A DNA stretch of 64,000 nucleotides from Leucobacter chromiireducens subsp. chromiireducens (GCF_016758255.1 NZ_QYAD01000001.1:744001-808000); one strand, 5' to 3'. Shown: positions 1 through 9,836, numbered from the stretch's first letter. Made by a program: numbers and translations. Notes: generated by a model not told the origin, from the letters alone.

Positions 1-756
1 CTCCTCACGCCGGATGACGGCACCGAGGAGAAGGCGTACCCCGTGCTGAAGCGTTCGACGCTGCTCGTCGCGGACGGCGATCACGTCGAGCTCGGCCAGC
101 CGTTCCTCGCGGGCACGCTGGATCCGAAGGACATCCTGCAGGTCGGCTCCACCGAGAATGGCAAGCACATTCCCGGTGAGCGCGCGGTGCAGAAGTACCT
201 CGTTGAGGGCGTCCAGGGCGTTTACCGTTCGCAGGGCGTGCCGATCCACGATAAGCACATCGAGGTCATCGTGCGCCAGATGCTGCGCAAGGTCACCGTC
301 GTCGACCACGGCGAGACCGAGCTGCTTCCGGGTGAGCTCGTTGATCGCTCGCGCTACCAGCGGATCAACCGCGAGGCGCTGCTCGAGACGAAGCGCGTGG
401 CAACGGCCCGTCCCGAGGTCATGGGTATCACCAAGGCCTCGCTCGCGACCGAGTCGTGGCTGTCGGCGGCTTCCTTCCAGGAGACCACTCGCGTGCTCAC
501 GCAGGCTGCGATGGAGGGCTCGAAGGATCCGCTGATCGGTCTCAAGGAGAACGTCATCATCGGTAAGCTCATCCCGGCCGGTACCGGCCTGAGCACCTAC
601 CGCGACGTGACCGTTGAGGCGACCGAGGAGGCGAAGGCGGAGCGCTACCCGAACCGCCTCTTCGCCACCGAGGGCACCTTCGACGAGAACGACCTCTCGT
701 TTGTGGACTTCGACAGCTTCACGGCTGACGAGTTCAACCCCGGCAACTACAGCTAG
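1..756 (+). CDS. rpoC: RNA polymerase beta' subunit, C-terminal part (5' truncated by window edge)
   Basis: This is the last 251 codons of the beta' subunit of RNA polymerase; the start lies upstream of the window and the frame is open from base 1 to the TAG at 754-756. The segment includes the conserved C-terminal stretch around [18 protein letters not shown] residues (here [18 protein letters not shown]) followed by [23 protein letters not shown], which is diagnostic for beta'. It ends in an acidic tail ([15 protein letters not shown]). In actinobacteria rpoB-rpoC precede the str operon, which agrees with rpsL about 2.7 kb downstream. A strong terminator follows about 30 bp after the stop, so rpoC probably ends its transcription unit here. 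Confidence 0.97.
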   Translation, partial: LLTPDDGTEEKAYPVLKRSTLLVADGDHVELGQPFLAGTLDPKDILQVGSTENGKHIPGERAVQKYLVEGVQGVYRSQGVPIHDKHIEVIVRQMLRKVTVVDHGETELLPGELVDRSRYQRINREALLETKRVATARPEVMGITKASLATESWLSAASFQETTRVLTQAAMEGSKDPLIGLKENVIIGKLIPAGTGLSTYRDVTVEATEEAKAERYPNRLFATEGTFDENDLSFVDFDSFTADEFNPGNYS

Positions 757-786
757 GGCACCCGCCGGCTGAGTCGGGACGCACGC

Positions 787-831
787 GCGCGGGCGCTCGC
801 ACTTCGGTGCGGGCGCCCGCGCTGCGTTTTT
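787..831 (+). terminator. Intrinsic terminator after rpoC
   Basis: A 16-bp stem (787-802 with 807-822, one G-T wobble) closed by a TTCG tetraloop is followed by TGCGTTTTT. It lies 30 bp after the rpoC stop and should end the rpoBC transcript. Confidence 0.9.
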
Positions 832-981
832 CGCGGGCGCTCGCGATCCCGATCGGGACACGCCGAATTTCGTGGCATCCGGGCGCGTACGCGGGCGAAA
901 GCCCGCGCAAGCTTGTACTGTGGCGGCACAGACACCGCATTTGGTGATCCCAGATTCGGCGCAGCAACGAGAGGTGAACCC

Positions 982-2019
982 ATGAGCGAGGACCGCGAGA
1001 CGCCCGGCGCGAGGGCAGCGGAGACCCCCGAGGCCGCAGGTGTGCCCGGGGCGCCCGTCGAGGAAGTTCAGGCGAGCGAGACCGAGGTGCTGCGCGCTGT
1101 GCAGCGCTCGCGCGACACCGTTGCTGACGAGACCGCGACGCCCGCGAACGAGGCCGCTGCCGAGGCTGACTCGTCTGAGAACTCGGGGGAGGGCATCGCC
1201 GCTCCCGCGAGCGAGCTCGACGACGCAGAGCGCGCCCGCCGCGAGGTAGTCAGCGAGGTCGACACGCAGCTCGATATGAGCCCCGCGCCGACCGCGGCGC
1301 CGGCCGCTCCCGCGGTCGCACCGCAGTACGATGAGCTGCCGAGCGCGGCGCCCGCTGCGGTGCCGTTCGGTGCCGCGCTTCCGCCTGAGCGCGACGGCGA
1401 GATCCGTGTGAGCGCAGACCACCCGATGGCGGCGCTGTACACGCAGACGCCGATGCCGCCGGAGCTGCGCGGCAACCGCGGTGCGGGCGTACTCATCTCG
1501 CTACTCTCCACTGTGGTGTTCGCGGCGCTCTACCTCGGCGTTATTGCGGCATGGATCTCACAGTACTTCCCGCCGTCCACTTTTGTGGACGAGGGTCTGT
1601 TGCCGTGGCTCACCTCGCTCAGCTTCATCATTCCAGTCGCCACCTTCTTCATCGCGTCCGTGCTGCTCGTCCTGATCGTGGGCCGCGCTGGCTGGTGGGC
1701 ATACGTGCTCGGCGGCTTCCTCGTGGCCGCGCTCGTGTGGGGCTCCGCGACGCTCTCGCTCGGTCAGTTCGGGACGCCCTACGCGACGCCCGATGAGCTG
1801 CTTCCCGGGTTCTCGATCGGGATCGATTCCGCCATGACGCTCGTGCACCGCTTCGGCCTGACGGTGCCGGCCCTTGCCGCGGCAGCGGTGGCCCGCGAGG
1901 TGACCGTGTGGTTCGGGGCGTGGATCGGTGCCCGTGGTCGCCGCATGAAGCTGCGCAACGCGGAGGCGCTTGCGGAGTATGAGGCCGCACTCGCAGAGGT
2001 CCAGGCGACGCAGCCATGA
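982..2019 (+). CDS. Uncharacterised multi-pass membrane protein with long acidic N-terminus
   Basis: A 345-residue protein of unknown function. The ATG at 982 is chosen over an in-frame GTG-type start at 913 because a GAGAGGTGA ribosome-binding site lies just before it. The first ~150 residues are rich in Ala, Glu and Pro and look disordered. About four hydrophobic segments follow (near residues 168-192, 212-234, 238-260 and 288-312), then a basic tail (GARGRRMKLRNAEALAEYEAALAE) that may be a short coiled coil. It overlaps the next gene by ATGA, so the two are translationally coupled. I do not recognise the family. Its position between rpoC and rpsL suggests a lineage-specific conserved gene rather than a recent arrival. 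Confidence 0.8.
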   Translation: MSEDRETPGARAAETPEAAGVPGAPVEEVQASETEVLRAVQRSRDTVADETATPANEAAAEADSSENSGEGIAAPASELDDAERARREVVSEVDTQLDMSPAPTAAPAAPAVAPQYDELPSAAPAAVPFGAALPPERDGEIRVSADHPMAALYTQTPMPPELRGNRGAGVLISLLSTVVFAALYLGVIAAWISQYFPPSTFVDEGLLPWLTSLSFIIPVATFFIASVLLVLIVGRAGWWAYVLGGFLVAALVWGSATLSLGQFGTPYATPDELLPGFSIGIDSAMTLVHRFGLTVPALAAAAVAREVTVWFGAWIGARGRRMKLRNAEALAEYEAALAEVQATQP

Positions 2020-2498
2020 GTGACGGGCCCCGCCGTGGGGTCACCCGCGGGTACGTGGGGGCCCTGATCCTCGCCGCAGTGATCGTCTGCGTCGCACTGC
2101 TCATCGCAGCGTGGGGCGGGCTGACACTTGCGCTGTCGCGGCCACCGGTCGCCACGGAGAGCGTGCCCGTGTGGGCTGCGCCGCTTGTGCTGTTTCTTGC
2201 GCTCGGGATGCTCGCGGCAGCCCTGTGGGGGCAAGCGCTCACGCTCCTGCGGGGTCGTCGCTCGCCAGCGTGGGGGCAGCTGATTGCCGTGGCGGCGGGC
2301 GCCTATCTGCTCTGGGGGCTCGGCGGAAGCCTTGCCGGAATGGACCAGGGCGACGCCTGGTTCAGCCCGTTCGGTGGCATCATTCCGATCATTTGGCTCC
2401 TCGCGCAGCTGCTGTTCTGGGCGGTGCTCGCGCGGCGCGTCTACACCGATCGGCCGCCGCCCCGCTGGCCGTGGGAGCGTGCGGAAGACGAGGAGTGA
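2016..2498 (+). CDS. Small uncharacterised membrane protein
   Basis: A 160-residue protein with four predicted transmembrane segments: near residues 13-37 (YVGALILAAVIVCVALLIAAWGG), 52-74, 86-105 and 120-140. The C-terminus is charged (RPPPRWPWERAEDEE). The ATG overlaps the stop of the preceding gene by 4 nt, and the next gene follows after 2 nt, so the three form one operon. There is no recognisable catalytic motif. With its neighbour it may form a two-component membrane assembly, but that is inference from coupling only. Confidence 0.75.
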   Translation: MSDGPRRGVTRGYVGALILAAVIVCVALLIAAWGGLTLALSRPPVATESVPVWAAPLVLFLALGMLAAALWGQALTLLRGRRSPAWGQLIAVAAGAYLLWGLGGSLAGMDQGDAWFSPFGGIIPIIWLLAQLLFWAVLARRVYTDRPPPRWPWERAEDEE

Positions 2499-2500
2499 GC

Positions 2501-3136
2501 GTGGCGGCCACGATCGAGGATCGGGTCTCCGCGGCGGTCGACGCATGGCTGCGCTGGGTGCCCCGCTGGAGCCCCGGCACGCACCGCGGCCGCGCAAAGC
2601 CGTGCGCACGATGCACGGGATCCCCCTTCCTCACCGCGGCGGGGCTCTCCGGCGATGTACCGCACCAGGTCACGCACGCGCTCATCTCCCGGCTGCAGCG
2701 CATCATTGACCGGGAGGTGGATGAGTTCACCGCGGCAGCGCTCCCGGCGCTGCACGCGGAACTCACGCAGGACGAGCTCTGGCGCGCGGGCGGCTACGAT
2801 CCCGCCGCGAATCTCGCGCCGGAGTACGAGGGGCTCGATCCCGATCCCGAACCGGGTGATGCGGCCCAGCCCTTCCTCTTCACTCTGACGGGTCTTGCTG
2901 AGGAGACACAGCCGGAGCCCCCGCTTCCGCGCCCGCCGCTCAGCTCCGACGAGAAGCGGCAGATCCGTGACGAGATCGGGCGAGCAGACGCGCACGCAGA
3001 GGAGTGCGGGCGTGCAGTGTGCTTTGCGCTGCTGACGCACCGCGAACGCATCACCTCGGCGGTCGCCCGTTTCATCGAACCACAGATCCGCGCGATGCTC
3101 GACGAGTTGAGTCTGGGACTTGAGCCGCCGCAGTAG
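2501..3136 (+). CDS. Uncharacterised soluble protein with CxxC and CxxxxC cysteine pairs
   Basis: A 211-residue protein with a GTG start at 2501, 2 nt after the upstream gene. It has no signal peptide or membrane segment. It has exactly four cysteines: C35 and C38 (KPCARCTGS) and C169 and C174 (EECGRAVCF). This spacing could hold a metal ion or disulfides, but that is an inference. The middle is rich in Pro, Asp and Glu (near residues 107-150) and looks like a linker between two helical parts. I do not recognise the family. The promoter of the str operon starts about 30 bp after the stop. Confidence 0.72.
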   Translation: MAATIEDRVSAAVDAWLRWVPRWSPGTHRGRAKPCARCTGSPFLTAAGLSGDVPHQVTHALISRLQRIIDREVDEFTAAALPALHAELTQDELWRAGGYDPAANLAPEYEGLDPDPEPGDAAQPFLFTLTGLAEETQPEPPLPRPPLSSDEKRQIRDEIGRADAHAEECGRAVCFALLTHRERITSAVARFIEPQIRAMLDELSLGLEPPQ

Positions 3137-3165
3137 CGGGCCATAGCACCGGATCGGATGGATCC

Positions 3166-3194
3166 TTGCGCGACCCGGCGCGAGCGCGTAAAGT
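3166..3194 (+). promoter_or_regulatory. Promoter of the str operon (rpsL)
   Basis: TTGCGC at 3166-3171, a 17-bp spacer, then TAAAGT at 3189-3194 form a good housekeeping-sigma promoter. The bases after the -10 (TGCTTC then TTGGTG) match those after the rplM and infA promoters. Predicted transcription begins near 3201, giving a leader of about 230 nt before rpsL. Confidence 0.75.
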
Positions 3195-3200
3195 TGCTTC

Positions 3201-3429
3201 TTGGTGTGCTCCAGCGTACTGAGCCGTGCCCGCACGGCAGTGGATGGGGGAGCGCACCATGGGATCACCGCCTCTCGGGGCGGTACCCCCACGGCATAGC
3301 TGCACTCGGGTGGAGACCTCGCGTTCGCGTGGGCAATCGACCAGCAGCTCCGCGTCCGCGCAAGCGGTCGCACATGCTCAAACCATTTGAAGCATTCCTG
3401 TCACCGTGCAGGAGTACATAGGAGAATCA
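3201..3429 (+). promoter_or_regulatory. Long structured 5' leader of rpsL
   Basis: About 230 untranslated bases lie between the predicted transcription start and rpsL. They can form GCCGTG-CCCG-CACGGC near 3223-3238 and ACCGCC/GGCGGT near 3265-3283. There is no T tract, so neither hairpin is a terminator. Leaders of r-protein operons often bind a repressor r-protein; whether this one does cannot be read from sequence. Confidence 0.45.
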
Positions 3430-3801
3430 GTGCCAACTATTCAGCAGTTGGTTCGCAAGGGCCGGTCGCCGAAGGTCTCAAAGACCAAGGCTCCCGCTCT
3501 GAAGGCGAACCCGCAGCAGGCCGGGGTGTGCACCCGTGTCTACACCACCACCCCGAAGAAGCCGAACTCGGCGATGCGTAAGGTCGCTCGTGTGAAGCTC
3601 CGTAACGGGACCGAGGTCACCGCCTACATTCCCGGCGAGGGCCACAACCTGCAGGAGCACTCGCTGGTGCTCGTGCGCGGTGGTCGTGTCAAGGACCTCC
3701 CCGGTGTCCGCTACAAGATCGTGCGCGGCGCGCTCGACACGCAGGCGGTCAAGGACCGTCAGCAGGCTCGTAGCCGCTACGGTGCAAAGAAGGTGAAGTA
3801 A
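3430..3801 (+). CDS. rpsL: 30S ribosomal protein S12 (uS12)
   Basis: A 123-residue decoding-centre protein. The GTG at 3430 follows TAGGAGAATCA and gives the usual length; an upstream ATG at 3406 would add eight non-conserved residues. The [11 protein letters not shown] motif has Lys43, and the RGGRVKD loop has Arg86 and Lys88, which are the residues where streptomycin-resistance changes usually map, so this copy looks wild type. It is the first gene of the str operon and overlaps rpsG by one base (TAATG). Confidence 0.98.
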   Translation: MPTIQQLVRKGRSPKVSKTKAPALKANPQQAGVCTRVYTTTPKKPNSAMRKVARVKLRNGTEVTAYIPGEGHNLQEHSLVLVRGGRVKDLPGVRYKIVRGALDTQAVKDRQQARSRYGAKKVK

Positions 3802-4271
3802 TGCCCCGTAAAGGTCCTGCTCCCAAGCGCCCTGTCGTCGCCGATCCCGTATACGGCGCCCCCATCGTGAGCCAGCTCGTCAACAAGATTCTTCTTGATG
3901 GCAAGAAGGGTCTCGCCGAGCGCATCGTGTACGGTGCACTCGAAGCAGTTGCAGAGAAGTCCGGTCAGGACGCTGTGACGGTTCTCAAGAAGGCGCTCGA
4001 CAACGTGCGCCCCACCCTTGAGGTTCGTTCGCGTCGCGTCGGCGGCAGCACCTACCAGGTGCCCGTCGAGGTGAAGCCGCACCGCGCGAACACGCTCGCG
4101 CTGCGCTGGCTGACCAGCTACGCAAAGGCTCGTCGCGAGAACACGATGACCGACCGTCTCACCAACGAGATCCTCGATGCATCCAACGGCCTCGGTGCCG
4201 CTGTGAAGCGCCGCGAGGACACTCACAAGATGGCCGAGTCGAACCGCGCCTTCGCTCACTACCGCTGGTAA
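3801..4271 (+). CDS. rpsG: 30S ribosomal protein S7 (uS7)
   Basis: A 156-residue primary 16S-binding protein that organises the 30S head. It starts [12 protein letters not shown] and ends AFAHYRW, both typical, with the conserved [11 protein letters not shown] stretch near residue 80. Its ATG shares a base with the rpsL stop, so it is tightly coupled. A 114-bp gap with two hairpins separates it from fusA. In enterobacteria S7 represses the str operon post-transcriptionally; the binding site here is not identified. Confidence 0.98.
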   Translation: MPRKGPAPKRPVVADPVYGAPIVSQLVNKILLDGKKGLAERIVYGALEAVAEKSGQDAVTVLKKALDNVRPTLEVRSRRVGGSTYQVPVEVKPHRANTLALRWLTSYAKARRENTMTDRLTNEILDASNGLGAAVKRREDTHKMAESNRAFAHYRW

Positions 4272-4293
4272 ACACCACCCGGTAGAACCCAGC

Positions 4294-4350
4294 GGGTGGG
4301 GAGCAGCGCCTCGTGCGTTGATCCCCACCCACTGCGGGGCCGAGCCCCGC
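4294..4350 (+). promoter_or_regulatory. Two hairpins between rpsG and fusA
   Basis: A perfect 9-bp stem (4294-4302 with 4322-4330, 19-nt loop) is followed by a perfect 7-bp stem (4334-4340 with 4344-4350, loop CGA). Neither has a T tract. They sit just ahead of the GGAGGAG site of fusA and may be processing or translational-control structures. Confidence 0.5.
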
Positions 4351-4385
4351 AATCCAAACTTTCACCCCCACCCGGAGGAGACCCC

Positions 4386-6500
4386 GTGGCACAAGACGTG
4401 CTCACCGACCTGAGCAAGGTCCGCAACATCGGCATCATGGCTCACATTGATGCCGGCAAGACCACCACCACCGAGCGCATCCTGTTCTACACGGGTGTGA
4501 ACCACAAGCTGGGCGAGACCCACGACGGTGGCGCGACGACTGACTGGATGGAGCAGGAGAAGGAGCGCGGCATCACGATCACGTCGGCCGCCGTGACCTG
4601 CTTCTGGAACAAGAACCAGATCAACATCATCGACACCCCGGGCCACGTCGACTTCACCGTTGAGGTGGAGCGCTCGCTCCGCGTGCTCGACGGCGCAGTC
4701 GCAGTGTTCGACGGCAAGGAGGGCGTTGAGCCCCAGTCCGAGACCGTGTGGCGTCAGGCCGACAAGTACGGCGTTCCCCGCATCTGCTTCGTCAACAAGA
4801 TGGACAAGATGGGCGCGGACTTCTACTTCACGGTGGACACCATCGTCAACCGCCTCGGTGCGAAGCCGCTCGTGATGCAGCTTCCCATCGGCTCGGAGTC
4901 GGACTTCGTTGGCGTTGTCGATCTGCTCTCGATGCAGGCCTTCGTCTGGGAGGGTGACTCCAAGGGCGACGTGACCCTCGGTGCGAACTACGAGACCCGC
5001 GAGATTCCCGCTGACCTCCAGGCTAAGGCCGAGGAGTACCGCGCGAAGCTCGTCGAGACCGTTGCTGAGACCGACGACGCGCTGCTCGAGAAGTTCTTCG
5101 GCGGTGAGGAGCTGTCGATCGAGGAGATCAAGGGCGGCATCCGCAAGCTCGTCGTGAACAACGAGATCTACCCCGTGTACTGCGGCTCGGCGTTCAAGAA
5201 CCGCGGCATCCAGCCGATGCTCGACGCGGTTGTTGACTTCCTGCCGAACCCGCTCGACGTGGGCGCCATCGAGGCGCACGATCCCCGCGACGAGTCCGTG
5301 GTCATCGAGCGTCTCCCGAAGGCTGATCAGCCGTTCTCGGCGCTCGCGTTCAAGATCGCCGTTCATCCCTTCTTCGGTCGCCTCACTTACGTGCGCGTGT
5401 ACTCCGGTCACGCACCGTCGGGCGTCCAGGTCGTCAACTCGACCAAGGGCAAGAAGGAGCGCATCGGCAAGATCTTCCAGATGCACGCCAACAAGGAGAA
5501 CCCTGTCGACGAGCTGACCGCCGGCAACATCTACGCTGTGATCGGCCTCAAGGACACCACGACCGGTGACACGCTGTCGGATCCGGACAACCAGGTTGTT
5601 CTCGAGTCGATGACCTTCCCTGAGCCCGTCATCGAGGTCGCCATTGAGCCCAAGACCAAGGGCGACCAGGAGAAGCTCGGTGTGGCCATTCAGAAGCTCG
5701 CCGAAGAGGATCCCACGTTCCGCGTGAGCCTCAACGCCGAGACCGGCCAGACGGTTATCGCCGGCATGGGCGAGCTGCACCTTGACATCCTTGTCGACCG
5801 CATGAAGCGCGAGTTCAAGGTTGAGGCCAACGTGGGCAAGCCCCAGGTTGCGTACCGCGAGACGATCCGTCGCGCGGTCGAGAAGTACGACTACACCCAC
5901 AAGAAGCAGACCGGTGGTTCCGGTCAGTTCGCAAAGGTGCAGATCGCGCTTGCTCCGCTCGAGGTTGAGGGCGACAAGATCTACGAGTTCGAGGACAAGG
6001 TCACGGGTGGCCGCGTTCCGCGCGAGTACATCCCGTCCGTCAACGCTGGTATCCAGGACGCGATGGAGTACGGCATCCTCGCCGGCTTCCCCGTCGTGGG
6101 TGTCAAGGCGAGCCTGCTCGATGGTCAGTACCACGACGTCGACTCCTCGGAGATGGCGTTCAAGATCGCCGGCTCGATGGCGTTCAAGGAAGCGGCTCGC
6201 CTCGCGCAGCCCGTCATCCTTGAGCCCATGATGGCCGTCGAGGTCCGTACTCCTGAGGAGTACATGGGCGACGTCATCGGCGATCTGAACTCGCGTCGCG
6301 GTCAGATCCAGTCGATGGAGGATGCCTCGGGCGTGAAGGTTGTGCGTGCACTCGTACCGCTTTCCGAGATGTTCGGGTACATCGGCGACCTGCGGTCGAA
6401 GACCAGCGGTCGTGCGGTGTTCTCGATGACCTTCGACTCCTACGCGGAGGTTCCGAAGGCAGTGGCCGATGAGATCGTTCAGAAGGCTAAGGGCGAGTAA
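4386..6500 (+). CDS. fusA: Elongation factor G
   Basis: A 704-residue translocation GTPase. The GTG at 4386 is preceded by GGAGGAG and starts [20 protein letters not shown]; an upstream in-frame ATG at 4296 would run through the intergenic hairpins and is rejected. The G1 motif [10 protein letters not shown] lies near residues 19-28, G3 IDTPGHVDF near 80-90, and G4 VNKMDKMGA near 135-143. Domains II to V follow to the normal end. It is third in the str operon. Confidence 0.98.
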   Translation: MAQDVLTDLSKVRNIGIMAHIDAGKTTTTERILFYTGVNHKLGETHDGGATTDWMEQEKERGITITSAAVTCFWNKNQINIIDTPGHVDFTVEVERSLRVLDGAVAVFDGKEGVEPQSETVWRQADKYGVPRICFVNKMDKMGADFYFTVDTIVNRLGAKPLVMQLPIGSESDFVGVVDLLSMQAFVWEGDSKGDVTLGANYETREIPADLQAKAEEYRAKLVETVAETDDALLEKFFGGEELSIEEIKGGIRKLVVNNEIYPVYCGSAFKNRGIQPMLDAVVDFLPNPLDVGAIEAHDPRDESVVIERLPKADQPFSALAFKIAVHPFFGRLTYVRVYSGHAPSGVQVVNSTKGKKERIGKIFQMHANKENPVDELTAGNIYAVIGLKDTTTGDTLSDPDNQVVLESMTFPEPVIEVAIEPKTKGDQEKLGVAIQKLAEEDPTFRVSLNAETGQTVIAGMGELHLDILVDRMKREFKVEANVGKPQVAYRETIRRAVEKYDYTHKKQTGGSGQFAKVQIALAPLEVEGDKIYEFEDKVTGGRVPREYIPSVNAGIQDAMEYGILAGFPVVGVKASLLDGQYHDVDSSEMAFKIAGSMAFKEAARLAQPVILEPMMAVEVRTPEEYMGDVIGDLNSRRGQIQSMEDASGVKVVRALVPLSEMFGYIGDLRSKTSGRAVFSMTFDSYAEVPKAVADEIVQKAKGE

Positions 6501-6579
6501 TTCCGTCCACCGGTCGGCGGCAACGCACCCTGTTGCCGCCGACCACCCCGCTCGGGTCGCGATCACCGTCCTGAGCTTG

Positions 6580-6585
6580 TAACAT
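6580..6585 (+). promoter_or_regulatory. Possible -10 of a tuf-specific promoter
   Basis: TAACAT in the 160-bp fusA-tuf gap lies in an AT-richer patch (TTGTAACATAGGTA). No convincing -35 is present 16-19 bp upstream. A separate tuf promoter is common in bacteria, so this is offered as a weak candidate. Confidence 0.3.
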
Positions 6586-6660
6586 AGGTACACACCCCGT
6601 ACTCGTGCTCTCCGAAACCGTCGGAGGGTGGCGGTACTCGATGTCCTGAGGAGGACCATA

Positions 6661-7854
6661 GTGGCGAAGGCCAAGTTCGAGCGGACCAAGCCGCACGTAA
6701 ACATCGGAACGATCGGTCACGTCGACCACGGTAAGACCACCCTTACCGCGGCGATCTCGAAGACGCTCGCCGACAAGTTCCCGTCTGACGTGAACGTGCA
6801 GCGCGACTTCGACACGATCGATTCGGCTCCTGAGGAGCGCCAGCGCGGCATCACCATCAACATCTCGCACGTTGAGTACGAGACCGACAAGCGCCACTAC
6901 GCTCACGTTGATGCCCCCGGTCACGCTGACTACATCAAGAACATGATCACCGGTGCCGCTCAGATGGACGGCGCAATCCTCGTGGTTGCGGCGACCGACG
7001 GCATGATGGCACAGACCAAGGAGCACATCCTGCTCGCGAAGCAGGTTGGCGTTCCCTACCTGCTCGTCGCGCTCAACAAGTGCGACCAGGTCGACGACGA
7101 GGAGATCCTCGAGCTCGTCGAGATGGAGGTCCGTGAGGAGCTCTCCAAGCAGGGTTACCCCGGAGACGACGTCCCCGTCGTCCGCGTTTCGGGCTACCAG
7201 GCGCTGCAGGGTGAAGAGAAGTGGGTGAACTCGGTTCTCGAGCTCATGGAGGCCGTGGATGCGAACATCCCCGATCCCGTGCGCGACAAGGACAAGGCAT
7301 TCCTCATGCCCGTCGAGGACGTCTTCACGATCACCGGCCGTGGCACGGTCGTCACGGGCCGCGCCGAGCGTGGCACGCTGAAGATCAACTCCGAGGTCGA
7401 GATCGTGGGTCTGCGCCCGACGCAGAAGACCACCGTCACCGGCATCGAGATGTTCCACAAGCAGCTCGACGAGGCGTGGGCTGGCGAGAACTGTGGCCTT
7501 CTCCTCCGCGGCACCAAGCGCGAGGATGTTGAGCGCGGTCAGGTTATTGTCGAGCCCGGCTCGATCACCCCGCACACCAACTTCGAGGGCACTGCCTACA
7601 TCCTGAAGAAGGAAGAGGGTGGCCGCCACAACCCGTTCGAGACGAACTACCGTCCGCAGTTCTACTTCCGTACGACTGACGTGACCGGTGTCATCACCCT
7701 CCCCGAGGACAAGCCGATGGTTATGCCCGGCGACACCACGGACATGACGGTCGAGCTGATCCAGCCGATCGCTATGGAAGAGGGCCTCGGCTTCGCGATC
7801 CGTGAGGGTGGCCGCACCGTCGGCGCCGGCACGGTGACCAAGGTCGTCTCCTAA
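6661..7854 (+). CDS. tuf: Elongation factor Tu
   Basis: A 397-residue GTPase that delivers aminoacyl-tRNA to the ribosome. The GTG at 6661 follows TGAGGAGGACCATA; the in-frame ATG at 6628 is too far from any ribosome-binding site. [11 protein letters not shown] (near residues 19-29), DAPGHADY and NKCDQVDD are the G1, G3 and G4 motifs, and the protein ends [10 protein letters not shown] as expected. It is the last gene of the str operon and is followed by a strong terminator. Only one tuf is seen in this window. Confidence 0.98.
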   Translation: MAKAKFERTKPHVNIGTIGHVDHGKTTLTAAISKTLADKFPSDVNVQRDFDTIDSAPEERQRGITINISHVEYETDKRHYAHVDAPGHADYIKNMITGAAQMDGAILVVAATDGMMAQTKEHILLAKQVGVPYLLVALNKCDQVDDEEILELVEMEVREELSKQGYPGDDVPVVRVSGYQALQGEEKWVNSVLELMEAVDANIPDPVRDKDKAFLMPVEDVFTITGRGTVVTGRAERGTLKINSEVEIVGLRPTQKTTVTGIEMFHKQLDEAWAGENCGLLLRGTKREDVERGQVIVEPGSITPHTNFEGTAYILKKEEGGRHNPFETNYRPQFYFRTTDVTGVITLPEDKPMVMPGDTTDMTVELIQPIAMEEGLGFAIREGGRTVGAGTVTKVVS

Positions 7855-7889
7855 GTTCTGACGAACTGAGAGAAGCGGCTTCGGCCGTT

Positions 7890-7923
7890 GAGCCCCCCGG
7901 GATTCTTCCCCGGGGGGCTCTTT
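7890..7923 (+). terminator. Intrinsic terminator after tuf
   Basis: A perfect 12-bp stem (7890-7901 with 7909-7920) and a 7-nt loop are followed by TTT. It closes the str operon 35 bp after the tuf stop and separates it from the envelope-glycan genes. Confidence 0.88.
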
Positions 7924-8036
7924 CCATTCCAAGCTGGGCGTTTCCGGGTGGGGCGCCCGGCCCAGCCGCGGCCGCGCGGTATCCTCGAGGGTGACCCTCT
8001 CGTTGGGTCGCTGCTTGTCGACGGAATGGAGCCCGG

Positions 8037-9836
8037 GTGCCGGAAACCCTCAGCGAACGGATCGCGCACTTCGCGAGACAATACGGTCTCCTGTTTGCGC
8101 TCGATGCGCTCTCTTGGGCAGGAGCGGTGCTCGCGGCGCTCGTGCTGCGCTTCGACTTCAACCTCAGCCACATCCACTGGGGCTGGACCGCCGTGGTGAT
8201 TGCCGCCGCGGTCGCGTTCCAGCTGGTGGGCGGCTGGATGTTCTGGATCTATCGCAATCGCTACGAAGTGGGCAGCTTCGACGAGGTGCGCGCCCTCGTG
8301 CTGAACGTCACGGGCGTAATGGTGTGTACCTGGCTGGTCGCCTACTTCGTTGGTTACGGCAATGGGATCCCACGCAGCACGCTCATCATCGCTGCGCCCA
8401 TCGCGTTCAGCCTGATGGGAGTGGCGCGCTACGTGCTGCGGCTCTATGCGGAGCGTCAGATGAAGCCCGGCGCCGAGGCCGAGCGCACACTCCTCTACGG
8501 TTCCGGCTACCTCGGCGTGCAGACCGCGAAGCGCCTACTCACGGACGCAGCGGGCGCAGCGCTTCCCGTGGGGTTCATCGACGACGACCCCATGAAGCGC
8601 AACCATGAGGTGCGAGGCGTTCGTGTGCTCGGCGACTTCGAGGATCTTGCACGTGTCGCGCGGAAGACTCGGGCCACACGCATCATTGTGTGTATCGGTG
8701 ACGCGGACGCCGCGCTCATGCGACGCGTCGATGAGGCCGCAGACCGGATTGGCATGACGGCGATGGTCCTGCCACCGCTGGACCAGATTCTGCGCAACGC
8801 CTCCGCGATCTCCGATGTGCGCGCGCTCAGCATTGAGGACATCATCGGACGTCACCCCGTGCGCCTCGAGACCGAGTCGATCGCTTCGTACCTGCAGGAC
8901 AAGCGCGTGCTCGTCACGGGGGCCGGCGGGTCGATCGGTTCGGAGTTGTGCCGTCAGCTCGCCCGCTTCGCGCCTGACGAGTTGATCATGCTTGATCGCG
9001 ACGAGACGGCGCTGCAGGAGACGCAGTTGTCGATTAGCGGGCACGGGCTACTTGACACGAATGATGTGGTCCTCGCTGACATCCGCGACGCAGCCACGCT
9101 TGAGCAACTCTTCGTCGAGCGCCGTCCCGAGGTCGTGTTCCACGCGGCGGCGCTCAAGCATCTTCCGATGCTCGAGCAGTACCCCGACGAGGCGTGGAAG
9201 ACGAACGTGCTCGGCACCTTGAACGTGCTGCGCGCGGCGCAGGCCGCGAACGTCGGCACCTTTGTCAATATCTCGACGGACAAGGCGGCAAACCCCACGA
9301 GCGTGCTGGGGCACTCGAAGCGAGTCGCCGAGAAACTGACCGCGTGGATGGCGGAACAGACCGGTCAGCGGTATCTCTCCGTGCGTTTTGGCAACGTGCT
9401 GGGCAGCCGGGGATCGATGCTGCCCACGTTCCGCTCGCTCATTGAGGCAGGCGGCCCGCTGACGATCACCCATCCCGATGTGACCCGCTTCTTCATGACC
9501 ATTCCCGAGGCGTGCCAACTCGTGGTGCAGGCCGGCGGTCTCGGGCGGCCCGGCGAGGTTCTCATCCTCGACATGGGCGAACCCGTGAAGATCATTGATG
9601 TTGCCCGGCGCATGATCGCGCAGTCCGGGAAGGATATCGACATCGTCTATACCGGTCTCCGGCACGGCGAAAAACTGCACGAGGAACTCGTGGGGGAGGG
9701 CGAGGGGAATGAGCGTCCCTTCCACCCGAAGATTTCGCACGCCCACGTGGATACGATTTCACCCGAGGTGCTGAACCACGACGGCTGGATCGCGCGCCTT
9801 GACCTCACTGAGGCAGCAGAGGAGCGTGTGCAGTGA
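8037..9836 (+). CDS. FlaA1/CapD-type nucleoside-diphosphate-sugar dehydratase/epimerase
   Basis: A 599-residue membrane-anchored member of the extended short-chain dehydrogenase superfamily that modifies UDP-linked sugars for surface polysaccharides. There are four N-terminal membrane segments (within residues ~15-145). A CoA-binding-like Rossmann region follows (LLYGSGYLGVQTAKRLL near 155), then the catalytic Rossmann domain with VTGAGGSIGSE near 292-302 and ISTDKAANPTSVLGHSK near 410-426. The start is a GTG with a weak GGA site; an earlier start is not supported. It overlaps the next gene by GTGA. By family it should make a 4-keto or epimerised UDP-HexNAc; the exact product is not known. 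Its place between tuf and rpsJ is unusual. Confidence 0.88.
   Translation: MPETLSERIAHFARQYGLLFALDALSWAGAVLAALVLRFDFNLSHIHWGWTAVVIAAAVAFQLVGGWMFWIYRNRYEVGSFDEVRALVLNVTGVMVCTWLVAYFVGYGNGIPRSTLIIAAPIAFSLMGVARYVLRLYAERQMKPGAEAERTLLYGSGYLGVQTAKRLLTDAAGAALPVGFIDDDPMKRNHEVRGVRVLGDFEDLARVARKTRATRIIVCIGDADAALMRRVDEAADRIGMTAMVLPPLDQILRNASAISDVRALSIEDIIGRHPVRLETESIASYLQDKRVLVTGAGGSIGSELCRQLARFAPDELIMLDRDETALQETQLSISGHGLLDTNDVVLADIRDAATLEQLFVERRPEVVFHAAALKHLPMLEQYPDEAWKTNVLGTLNVLRAAQAANVGTFVNISTDKAANPTSVLGHSKRVAEKLTAWMAEQTGQRYLSVRFGNVLGSRGSMLPTFRSLIEAGGPLTITHPDVTRFFMTIPEACQLVVQAGGLGRPGEVLILDMGEPVKIIDVARRMIAQSGKDIDIVYTGLRHGEKLHEELVGEGEGNERPFHPKISHAHVDTISPEVLNHDGWIARLDLTEAAEERVQ

Noticed and set aside
913..981. 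An earlier in-frame start (913) for the membrane protein at 982
   Set aside because: The ATG at 982 has a good GAGAGGTGA site, and the upstream part overlaps the likely promoter region.
4362..6704. A 780-codon open frame on the minus strand opposite fusA, and similar long antisense frames opposite tuf, rplB, glmM and guaB
   Set aside because: They arise because GC-rich codon use leaves few stops on the opposite strand. They lack ribosome-binding sites and their composition mirrors the sense codons, while the sense genes are clear.
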